This document shows positions 1 to 5,838 of a DNA stretch of 9,006 nucleotides, piece after piece (within the stretch, counting starts at the first letter, position 1; each line of letters starts with the position of its first letter). The position numbers and the translations under genes are program-made. This DNA comes from Treponema sp. UBA4328 (GTDB lineage Bacteria; Spirochaetota; Spirochaetia; Treponematales; Treponemataceae), in assembly GCA_002394465.1 (NCBI GenBank), contig DGTU01000102.1:1-9006 (forward strand), in the 5' to 3' direction. The notes beneath the pieces were generated by a model, which made no database searches, was not told the DNA's origin, and saw only the letters and a list, made by a program, of their open reading frames with translations.

Positions 1-1242
1 GCAAACTGGATGGAAATCTGGAACAATGTCTTCATGCAGTACAACCGCATCGACGAAAAGACACTTCTTCCTCTCGAAAAAAAGAATGTTGATACAGGCA
101 TGGGCCTGGAGCGCACAAACTGTATCCTTCAGGGCAAAAAATCGGTTTACCTCACCGAAGTTTTCCAGCCAATCATCGCAAAAATTGAAGAGCTTTCTTC
201 TTACAAATACGGAAGCGACGAAGAAAAGGACAAGTCAGTCCGAATCATCGCTGACCATGCCCGTGCGTCTGTCTTCATTATCGGTGATGTCCGGGGCGTA
301 AGCCCAGACCGAGTTGGTGCCGGCTATGTTCTCCGCCGCTTGATTCGTCGTGCAGTCCGCCACGGAATGAAACTCGGTATCGAAAAAGCATTCCTTGCTG
401 AAATCGCAGATGTTGTAATCGCAAACTTCAAGTGCGCATATCCTGAGCTTGAGACAAATGCAGAAAAAGTCCGCAGGGAACTCACTGCCGAAGAAGAAAA
501 ATTCCGCGTAACACTCAAAAATGGTGAGGCAGAATTCCAGAAGCTGCTTCCAAACCTTATGAAGAATCCTAAAAAGGAAATTTCCGGTAAAGTTGCATTC
601 CGCCTGTACGATACATTCGGCTTCCCTCTGGAGCTTACTCAGGAACTGGGAGCTGAAAACGGCTTTACGGTTGATGTCGAAGGCTTTAAAGAGGCTGAGC
701 GCAAGCACCAGGAAGCTTCAAAATCACTCGACGCAGGAAAAGCAAAGGGTGGTCTTGCAGAGCAGAGTGACACGACTACAAAATATCACACAGCTACCCA
801 CCTTCTTCAGCAGGCTCTGGTCAATGTTCTCGGCGACCAGGTTGCTCAGAAAGGTTCAAATATCAACAACGAGCGCATGCGTTTCGACTTCACTTTCGAG
901 CGTCCGATGACAAAAGAAGAGATTCAGCAGGTCGAAGACATCGTAAACGCAAAAATCAAGGAAGACCTTCCTGTCACAATGGAAATCATGTCGCTTGAAA
1001 AAGCAAAGGCTGAAGGAGCACGCGCACTTTTCACAAACAAATACGGCGAGGACGTTAAAGTCTACACAATCGGAAAAGACCCGAAAAACGACTGGTTTTC
1101 AAAGGAAGTTTGTGGCGGTCCTCATGTTCAGCACACACTTCAGATTGGTGACTTCAAAATCCAGAAGGAGCAGTCATCTTCTGCCGGCGTCCGCCGAATC
1201 CGTGCGGTAATTTCCGGTGGTCTTCCGCTCGACCCGCAATAA
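1..1242 (+). CDS. alaS: Alanyl-tRNA synthetase, short form, 3' part (partial at 5' edge)
   Basis: Attaches alanine to tRNA-Ala in the cytoplasm and hydrolyses mis-made Ser-/Gly-tRNA. The reading frame is open to base 1, so the true start and most of the catalytic domain lie outside; 413 residues are visible. Seen, numbering the fragment from base 1: the class II motif 3 DTGMGLER at 31-38; the tRNA-recognition stretch around YVLRRLIRRAVRHG; FGFPLELT from 206; and the editing-site metal ligands HTATH (H263, H267) and CGGPH (C371, H375). The protein stops about 35 residues after the last ligand, so the usual C-terminal oligomerisation domain (C-Ala) is absent. Only 57 residues separate FGFP from HTATH, against roughly 150 or more in the E. 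coli type, so the glycine-rich beta-barrel of the editing module (TPFYAESGGQ motif) is also missing. It heads a plus-strand gene train. The family is certain; the short subtype is read directly from the sequence. Confidence 0.97.
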   Translation, partial: ANWMEIWNNVFMQYNRIDEKTLLPLEKKNVDTGMGLERTNCILQGKKSVYLTEVFQPIIAKIEELSSYKYGSDEEKDKSVRIIADHARASVFIIGDVRGVSPDRVGAGYVLRRLIRRAVRHGMKLGIEKAFLAEIADVVIANFKCAYPELETNAEKVRRELTAEEEKFRVTLKNGEAEFQKLLPNLMKNPKKEISGKVAFRLYDTFGFPLELTQELGAENGFTVDVEGFKEAERKHQEASKSLDAGKAKGGLAEQSDTTTKYHTATHLLQQALVNVLGDQVAQKGSNINNERMRFDFTFERPMTKEEIQQVEDIVNAKIKEDLPVTMEIMSLEKAKAEGARALFTNKYGEDVKVYTIGKDPKNDWFSKEVCGGPHVQHTLQIGDFKIQKEQSSSAGVRRIRAVISGGLPLDPQ

Positions 1243-1259
1243 TTTTTGTAACTAAACTA

Positions 1260-1279
1260 AAATAAGACAGTTCTTATTT
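1260..1279 (+). promoter_or_regulatory. AT-rich perfect inverted repeat before the SurA-like gene
   Basis: Arms AAATAAGA (1260-1267) and TCTTATTT (1272-1279) are perfectly complementary around the loop CAGT. The element fills the middle of the 55-nt gap between alaS and the next gene and ends two bases before that gene's ribosome binding site (AGAGGA, 1282-1287). There is no GC stem and no T-run directly after it, so it is not a normal intrinsic terminator. It could be an operator, or an RNA hairpin affecting translation or stability of the downstream message. Function is unproven and the stem is AT-only apart from one G-C pair. Confidence 0.4.
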
Positions 1280-1297
1280 ATAGAGGAAAAATAAAAT

Positions 1298-2377
1298 ATG
1301 AAAAAAATTATACTTGCTGCAGCACTTGCAATTTCAGTTGCATTCGGGGCTTTTGCCCAGTCAGATCTTACAACGCTCGTAGTTGTTAAGCTTACAAAGT
1401 CAGAAACAATTACGCTGAAGCAGCTTAAAAACCGTGTTGAACTTTATCAGAAACAGAACGGTGCAGCTTCATTTACTGTTGAGCAGAAAAAAGATATTCT
1501 CAATGCACTCGTTGATGAAAAGCTCATCCTTCAGGCTGCACAGAAAGCAGGACTTTCAATTCCTGATTCACAGATTGACCAGCATTTTGCACAGGGACTC
1601 AGCCAGCAGGTTGGACGTCCAATAACAGAAGCAGACTTTGCTGCCTACATCAAGAAAAATACTGGACTTGAATTTGATGATTTCATGCGCCAGCAGATCG
1701 GAATGAGCGTTCCGGAATATAAGGCATACCTTAAAAATCAACTTATTGCACAGCAGTACGTAATGCAGCAGAAAAAAGATGATATTGCAAAGGCTGCTCC
1801 TTCTGATGAAGAAATCCGTGCATATTTTGAAATGAACAAGGCAACTTTTGCCCAGAACGATATGGTTAAGCTTTTCCTTGTCGTTGTTCCGAAAGGAAAC
1901 GATGCTGCTGCCGCAAAAGCAAAGGCTGAGAAGCTTCTCGGACAGCTTAAGGATAAATCTGTAACATACGACACACTTAAGGCAAATTCAAAGAATGACG
2001 CTTCTTATCAGGGCGGAGAAATGTTTGTAAGCAAGACTGCAGTTCATGCAAAACAGCTTGGAATTTCTTACAATGACCTCCTTGAACTGTTTACATATGA
2101 CATCGGATATCTTTCTCAGCTGAATGAAACTCCTGCTGATTTCCAGTTCTATTCAGTACGCGGAAAGTATCCTGCAAAACTTCTTGCACTCAGCGATGTA
2201 GTTCAGCCGGAAACAACGGTTACTGTTTATGATTACATTAAAGGTTATCTTACACAGCAGAAACAGAGCCAGGCTCTTCTGAAGGCTATTGAAGACATTA
2301 CTAAGTCTCTTGATACTCCTTCAAACGTAGAACGCAAAAAGACCGGCGCAGATCTTGATAAATTGTTAAACTGGTAA
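1298..2377 (+). CDS. Exported SurA/parvulin-like folding chaperone, catalytically degenerate
   Basis: A 359-residue exported protein. Residues 1-20 are a signal peptide (KK, a hydrophobic core, then AFA before Q21) with no lipobox, so signal peptidase I cleavage into the periplasm is expected. Residues ~22-185 resemble the SurA N-terminal chaperone domain: helices such as EQKKDILNALVDEKLILQAA, and a later QQ/YK-rich helix set leading into SDEEIRAYFEMNKATF. Residues ~188-320 resemble a parvulin (PpiC) fold, including the ASYQGGEMFVSK stretch that matches the usual GGDLG region. The HILV motif is replaced by LFLVVV, so the customary histidine is missing and prolyl isomerase activity is doubtful. 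The likely role is holding outer-membrane or periplasmic proteins in a foldable state. The start is supported by AGAGGA 10 nt upstream. The stop lies 4 nt before nusB. As I recall, the T. pallidum relative was named TpN39b, basic membrane protein. Confidence 0.8.
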   Translation: MKKIILAAALAISVAFGAFAQSDLTTLVVVKLTKSETITLKQLKNRVELYQKQNGAASFTVEQKKDILNALVDEKLILQAAQKAGLSIPDSQIDQHFAQGLSQQVGRPITEADFAAYIKKNTGLEFDDFMRQQIGMSVPEYKAYLKNQLIAQQYVMQQKKDDIAKAAPSDEEIRAYFEMNKATFAQNDMVKLFLVVVPKGNDAAAAKAKAEKLLGQLKDKSVTYDTLKANSKNDASYQGGEMFVSKTAVHAKQLGISYNDLLELFTYDIGYLSQLNETPADFQFYSVRGKYPAKLLALSDVVQPETTVTVYDYIKGYLTQQKQSQALLKAIEDITKSLDTPSNVERKKTGADLDKLLNW

Positions 2378-2381
2378 TTTT

Positions 2382-2795
2382 ATGTCACGAAGAAAAGGTA
2401 GAATTCTTGCATTTCAGGGAATTTATTCCTGGGATGCAGGCGGAATGGAAAAAGAAGATGTTCTTGCCCTTGAGTGGGCCAAATCTGACTCTGGTGCTGA
2501 TACAGTTGACGGGGACAGCGGAACATTTGCCAGGCTGATTATTGCAGGTACAATCGAAAATCAGAATCAGATCGATGAGATCATTAAAAAGCATCTTACG
2601 AACTGGACGATTGACCGTGTAAATAAAGTCTCACTTGCAATTCTGAGAATAAGCGTTTATTCGCTCCTGTTTATGAAGGATGTTCCTCCTACGATTGTAA
2701 TTGACGAAGCAATTGATATTGCCAAGGAATATGGTCAGGATGATGCATTCAAATTCATAAACGGCATTCTCGACAACATCAAAAAGGATTTGTAA
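2382..2795 (+). CDS. nusB: Transcription antitermination protein NusB
   Basis: NusB binds boxA RNA together with NusE (ribosomal protein S10) and promotes antitermination in rRNA operons. The 137-residue length is normal. The N-terminus MSRRKGRILAFQGIYSWD is the family's arginine-rich RNA-binding opening followed by helix 1. The C-terminal half has the typical VNKVSLAILRISVYSLLF and PPTIVIDEAIDIAKEYG helices and ends FKFINGILDNI. The start follows the preceding stop by 4 nt, and I see no convincing Shine-Dalgarno sequence in the 20 nt upstream (the end of the SurA-like gene). Translation is therefore probably coupled to ribosomes finishing that gene. Placement behind alaS and before a lipoprotein gene suggests co-transcription with them. 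Confidence 0.96.
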   Translation: MSRRKGRILAFQGIYSWDAGGMEKEDVLALEWAKSDSGADTVDGDSGTFARLIIAGTIENQNQIDEIIKKHLTNWTIDRVNKVSLAILRISVYSLLFMKDVPPTIVIDEAIDIAKEYGQDDAFKFINGILDNIKKDL

Positions 2796-2796
2796 T

Positions 2797-2803
2797 AAGG
2801 CGG
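2797..2803 (+). promoter_or_regulatory. Ribosome binding site deciding the lipoprotein start
   Basis: AAGGCGG is one mismatch from AAGGAGG and begins just after the nusB stop. It touches the in-frame ATG at 2804 but lies 6 nt before the ATG at 2810, which makes the second ATG the better start. Confidence 0.5.
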
Positions 2804-2809
2804 ATGCCG

Positions 2810-4711
2810 ATGAATTTCCTGCTGAAGAATAGATTTTTGAAGACTGTGCTCACTTCTTCTGTTCTTGCGGCAGGATTTTTTTTGTCCGGATGTTCTTCAA
2901 AAACGGGCGGAAAGTCTTTTATGGCTCAGCTTGATATGGTTGACGCCCTTATAAAAACCGGACAGGTGAGCGAAGCGTTCAAAGCGCTTGAAGATGCTGA
3001 AGGTTCTGCATTCAGTGCATTTGCGAGGCTTGGTATTTACAAGAGGTTTTCAGTACTCGGGGAAGATTCTGAAGCAGAACGAGTCATTAAGGATGCCTAT
3101 AAAAATCTTCCGGATAATGATGAAATCTGTGCAGTTTATTCACGGCTTCTCCTGAGGAAAGGGGATACTGAGGGAGCGCTTAAAATTTCTGAACGGCTGA
3201 GCGGAGGAAAATACGGTTCACTTCATTCTGAGGCCGTCCTCAAACTCAGTTCTTCTGACCGTGCAGCAAATAAAGATTTCCTTAACGGCTCTTTTGTCTC
3301 AGTTTATTATGATGCATTTGAACGCACAAAAGATTCTTCATGGCTTAAAAATACGGCACTCATTTTTCTGTCGGCAGGAAACTATACTCAGGCGGCAGAC
3401 CTGCAGGAAGATTACAGTTTCAAAGATGATGAAGAGGCCTTTTTCTGGGCAAAGGTACAGTTTGATGCAGGCCGCTATGACGTATGCATCAGAAACCTTC
3501 AGACTGTAAAAAGCGATACATTTAAAAGTAAAGCCTGGCCGCTGATGGCTGACAGTTATTATTTCCTTGATGATGAAGCTTCATCCGAAAACTGCCGGCA
3601 GAATCTCATTACCCTTGCGCGTAAGAATCCTGAGACAGGTGTTCCGAGCTCGATACTCGTAAACAGTTCAATTTATCAGAGGAAAACGGATAAATTCAAC
3701 GAATCCTATGACTGTCTCATGACTGTCATTCATAACAACCCTTATTACATTCCGGCTCTTGTTACTTATTCCCGCTTTGCATATGAAGACTCACTTGCCC
3801 AGCCTCTGACCGAACTTGAAAGGGCTGTAAGACAGACCGGACTTCGTACGCTCAGAATGCGTGAATACGATGAAAGACCAAAATTCCTTGTAAGCGATGC
3901 ACTTGCAAAAATGAAGGATGCTCTTGACCAGCAGCATAAAAAAAATGTTCTTCGTGATGATATACTTCTCGTTGAAATGCTTCAGCTTGATTTTAAGACG
4001 GAAACTGACCTGACTGTAAAGGGCAGAAATGCACGTGTCTGGAATGCTCTTGAAGAGAACTGCCTGGGAAAGGATCTCTATCCGCCTTATCTGATGCAGT
4101 TTGCGCTGCATGAATTAATCGGCTGTGACCTGATAGAAGAAGCCAGGGCTCTTTTTACTGATTATATTGATGCAAAATATCATCTTGAAGTTCAGGATTT
4201 TACTCCGCATGATGATCAGGGAACTGATGTTTTTGGCGCTGATCGGCTTCCTCCGCAGGTTGAAGTTCCTGAAGCTGTTGTAAGGGCTGCATTCGGTGAC
4301 AGGGCAGCCGGAGCCGTACACAGAATTGATGTATGGGAATGTGAATTTGCTGCATATTTTACCCTCCGTGACAAAAACGGAACTGCAGCCAGACGTCTTT
4401 ATGAATATGCAGTTTATGAAAGCAGCGGAGCAGGGACAAATATTTCTAACGATGTAAGCCTTTCTTCTGTAATTAATCTTGCAATGCTGTATTCCAGCAG
4501 CGGTGACAAAGAAAAGGCTCTTGAACTTTACGGTCTTGCCTCAGGACGCGCAAAGAATGCTCTGACAAAATCCGTTATTCTTTACAGAATGGCTGTCATT
4601 CAGAATTATCTTGGCCGGGACAGGGATGCCCTGCTTTCGCTTGACTATTCAATTGCGCTCGATAAGTCAAATGCTGATGCAAGACTCCTCAAGCGCATGA
4701 TTGAAAACTAA
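2810..4711 (+). CDS. TPR-repeat lipoprotein, function unknown
   Basis: A 633-residue envelope lipoprotein (635 if the ATG at 2804 is used). The N-terminus has basic residues (KNRFLK), a hydrophobic run and the lipobox LSGC, with the lipidated cysteine at residue 28, so it should be anchored to a membrane. The rest is helical and resembles tetratricopeptide repeats. An early block runs from about residue 40 to 140 (A-L-E-A type pairs such as VSEAFKALEDAEG and DTEGALKISERL). A clear block near the C-terminus includes SVINLAMLYSSSGDKEKALELYGLA and YRMAVIQNYLGRDRDALLSLDYSIALD. No enzyme motif is visible. TPR lipoproteins usually scaffold protein complexes, so a role in envelope assembly beside the SurA-like chaperone is possible but only inferred. 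It is the last gene of the plus-strand train, and its stop overlaps the opposing sigma factor gene by 4 nt. Confidence 0.82.
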   Translation: MNFLLKNRFLKTVLTSSVLAAGFFLSGCSSKTGGKSFMAQLDMVDALIKTGQVSEAFKALEDAEGSAFSAFARLGIYKRFSVLGEDSEAERVIKDAYKNLPDNDEICAVYSRLLLRKGDTEGALKISERLSGGKYGSLHSEAVLKLSSSDRAANKDFLNGSFVSVYYDAFERTKDSSWLKNTALIFLSAGNYTQAADLQEDYSFKDDEEAFFWAKVQFDAGRYDVCIRNLQTVKSDTFKSKAWPLMADSYYFLDDEASSENCRQNLITLARKNPETGVPSSILVNSSIYQRKTDKFNESYDCLMTVIHNNPYYIPALVTYSRFAYEDSLAQPLTELERAVRQTGLRTLRMREYDERPKFLVSDALAKMKDALDQQHKKNVLRDDILLVEMLQLDFKTETDLTVKGRNARVWNALEENCLGKDLYPPYLMQFALHELIGCDLIEEARALFTDYIDAKYHLEVQDFTPHDDQGTDVFGADRLPPQVEVPEAVVRAAFGDRAAGAVHRIDVWECEFAAYFTLRDKNGTAARRLYEYAVYESSGAGTNISNDVSLSSVINLAMLYSSSGDKEKALELYGLASGRAKNALTKSVILYRMAVIQNYLGRDRDALLSLDYSIALDKSNADARLLKRMIEN

Positions 4712-5547
4712 GCGACGTATACAGAAAGTCTGTTTGCCCTGACCGGATGCTGAAGGCGTACAAGGGCTGTTTTTTCAATCTGTCTGATTCTTTCTTTTGT
4801 AAGGTTGAGTTTTTCGCCGACTTCCTTAAGTGACATTGACTTGCCGTTGTTGAGGCCGTACCTGAACCTGATGACTTTTGCTTCATTAGGCTTGAGGGTA
4901 TCAATTGCCCTGTTGAGGTCGTCTTTCATTGCCGTGTTGAGTGCTTTTTCTACCGGGTTTCCGTAGCGGTTGTCTTCGATGAGGTTTCCGAGTGAATCAG
5001 AACTGTCATCATTTGAATCGATGTTTGCATCGAGGCTGAGCATTTCACGGTTAATGTTAATCATTTCACGTACGTGGCTTACATCCATCTTAAGCATTTT
5101 TGCAACTTCGATGAATTCCTGTTCTTCTGTTTTTCTTCCTGAGAGGGACTTGCGTGCCTTTTCAATCTGTACGATTTCATTGACCCGGTTTAACGGCATG
5201 CGGATTGCACGTCCTTTTTCTGAAATGGCCTTGAGTATGCTCTGCCTGATCCACCATACAGCATAGGAAATAAAGTGATAGCCTTTAGTGATGTCAAATT
5301 TATCAATTGCGGTCATAAGGCCGATGTTTCCTTCGCTTATGAGGTCGGTAAGTTCCATGCCGTGATTCTGATATTTTTTGGCGACGTTTACGACAAACCT
5401 CAGGTTTGCATTTACGATTTTATTTTTAGCCTGCCTGTCGCCGTTTTTTGCCCTGAGTGCAAGTTCATTTTCTTCTTCGCGTGATAAAAGCGGAATTTTT
5501 GCTATTTCATTGAGATACATTGCAAGAACTTCGTCATCATTAATCAT
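4708..5547 (-). CDS. Group-2 (RpoS/RpoD-like) sigma-70 family factor
   Basis: An alternative sigma factor of 279 residues that directs RNA polymerase to a promoter subset. It lacks region 1.1 and starts almost at once with region 1.2 (MYLNEIAKIPLLSREEE, ~10-26). Regions 2.1-2.4 follow: NLRFVVNVAKKYQ (48-60), DLISEGNIGLMTAIDKFD (68-85), YAVWWIRQSILKAI (95-108). Region 3 has RAIRMPLNRVNEI (113-125). Region 4.2 is a helix-turn-helix with TKERIRQIEKTAL (250-262). The residue equivalent to E. coli RpoD T440, which helps read the -10 element, is leucine 105, whereas Q437 is kept as Q102. Region 2.4 is therefore RpoD-like but altered, as in group-2 factors. The start is backed by GAGGGG at 5555-5560, 7 nt upstream. 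The leader carries a strong sigma-54 promoter match. T. pallidum has a second sigma-70 factor near groES (my recollection), and this is probably its counterpart; calling it rpoS would be by analogy only. Confidence 0.93.
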   Translation of the reverse strand: MINDDEVLAMYLNEIAKIPLLSREEENELALRAKNGDRQAKNKIVNANLRFVVNVAKKYQNHGMELTDLISEGNIGLMTAIDKFDITKGYHFISYAVWWIRQSILKAISEKGRAIRMPLNRVNEIVQIEKARKSLSGRKTEEQEFIEVAKMLKMDVSHVREMININREMLSLDANIDSNDDSSDSLGNLIEDNRYGNPVEKALNTAMKDDLNRAIDTLKPNEAKVIRFRYGLNNGKSMSLKEVGEKLNLTKERIRQIEKTALVRLQHPVRANRLSVYVA

Positions 5548-5582
5548 AAATCAACCCCTCAAAAGTATGGATACTATAAAAT

Positions 5583-5599
5583 AGCAAGTCTCGTGCCAA
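5583..5599 (-). promoter_or_regulatory. Sigma-54 (RpoN) -24/-12 promoter of the sigma factor gene
   Basis: The minus strand reads TTGGCACGAGACTTGCT from 5599 down to 5583. This matches the sigma-54 consensus YTGGCACG-N4-TTGCW at every core position. GG is at 5597-5596 and GC at 5585-5584, separated by exactly 10 nt. Transcription would begin near 5572, giving a leader of about 25 nt that contains GAGGGG at 5560-5555. A competing sigma-70 reading (TTGGCA, a 15-nt spacer, TATAGT at 5578-5573) has a poor spacer and would leave almost no room before the ribosome binding site. Sigma-54 promoters are obligately dependent on an ATP-hydrolysing activator. Confidence 0.82.
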
Positions 5600-5606
5600 T
5601 CATCTG

Positions 5607-5694
5607 AAAAATATGAAAAATTATGGAATTTAAGAAAAATTGCTGAAATTTGCCGATTTTTCTTGCCTTTTTGAACCAAAAATTATTATCTTTT
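5607..5694. other. Phased A/T tracts, predicted intrinsically curved DNA
   Basis: Nine short A, T or AnTn tracts lie at 5607-5611, 5616-5622, 5627-5631, 5635-5641, 5646-5651, 5656-5661, 5668-5672, 5678-5684 and 5691-5694. Their centres are about 10, 10, 9, 10.5, 10, 11.5, 11 and 11.5 bp apart, an average near 10.4, i.e. one per helical turn. In-phase A-tracts are the established cause of static DNA curvature. The block sits between the sigma-54 promoter and the paired inverted repeats, where a bend would bring an upstream-bound activator onto the polymerase. The mixture of An, AnTn and Tn tracts may weaken the net bend. Confidence 0.6.
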
Positions 5695-5704
5695 ATAAAA
5701 AGAT
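5688..5704. repeat. 7-bp-arm inverted repeat, ATCTTTT-N3-AAAAGAT
   Basis: Arms ATCTTTT (5688-5694) and AAAAGAT (5698-5704) flank ATA. It lies between the curved segment and the first TGTCA-N3-TGACA repeat and shares its last base with it. It may be an operator for a further regulator or a by-product of the AT-rich sequence; nothing shows which. Confidence 0.3.
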
Positions 5705-5716
5705 GTCAGATTGACA
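5704..5716. promoter_or_regulatory. Inverted repeat TGTCA-N3-TGACA, putative activator site 1
   Basis: A perfect 5-bp-arm palindrome around GAT, centred at 5710 and followed by CACTG. It lies about 138 bp upstream of the predicted sigma-54 start for the minus-strand sigma gene and about 100 bp upstream of the groES start. A dimeric helix-turn-helix regulator is the expected reader. It forms a pair with the repeat centred 41 bp away. Confidence 0.5.
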
Positions 5717-5742
5717 CACTGCATGAAAGTAAAATGTAAAAC

Positions 5743-5759
5743 TGTATCATAATGACACA
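5743..5759. promoter_or_regulatory. Inverted repeat TGTATCA-N3-TGACACA, putative activator site 2
   Basis: A 7-bp-arm palindrome with one mismatch, centred at 5751 and followed by GTG. Its right half (TGACACA plus TG one base later) repeats the right half of the first site (TGACACACTG versus TGACACAGTG). It lies about 179 bp upstream of the sigma gene start and about 59 bp upstream of the groES start, a position at which classical activators also work on sigma-70 promoters. Confidence 0.5.
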
Positions 5760-5773
5760 GTGATGGAATTTTA

Positions 5774-5803
5774 TTGACGATTCAACGTTAAAATTAATAT
5801 ATT
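5774..5803 (+). promoter_or_regulatory. Sigma-70 type promoter of groES
   Basis: The -35 element TTGACG (5774-5779) and -10 element TATATT (5798-5803) are separated by 18 bp; each has one mismatch from consensus. Transcription would start near 5810, giving a leader of about 29 nt. The leader holds a strong ribosome binding site, TGGAGG at 5826-5831, 7 nt before the groES ATG. No CIRCE operator (TTAGCACTC-N9-GAGTGCTAA) is present in the 291-bp region, so HrcA control of this gene is not indicated. Confidence 0.65.
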
Positions 5804-5838
5804 TTATTTATAAGCTAAAAATATCTGGAGGCAGACAA

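Noticed and set aside
235..708. 157-codon open frame on the minus strand inside alaS
   Set aside because: Lies wholly opposite well-conserved AlaRS coding sequence; its translation is Cys/Phe-rich with no family likeness. A shadow frame.
1200..1250. Intrinsic terminator after alaS (T-run at 1243-1247)
   Set aside because: The T-run lacks a stable GC stem before it; the only pairing nearby (GCGG with CCGC) is short and distant.
5573..5599. Sigma-70 promoter for the sigma factor gene (TTGGCA ... TATAGT)
   Set aside because: The spacer is only 15 bp, and the start would fall about 6 nt before the ribosome binding site. The sigma-54 reading of the same bases fits far better, though both could operate.
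5711..5740. TTGACA (5711-5716) as the -35 of a second groES promoter
   Set aside because: A perfect -35 hexamer, but 16-18 bp downstream there is only ATGTAA/TGTAAA, a poor -10. The bases are better explained as half of an inverted repeat.
5548..5838. CIRCE element or other heat-shock operator for groES
   Set aside because: No TTAGCACTC or GAGTGCTAA half-site, even allowing mismatches, was found in the divergent region.
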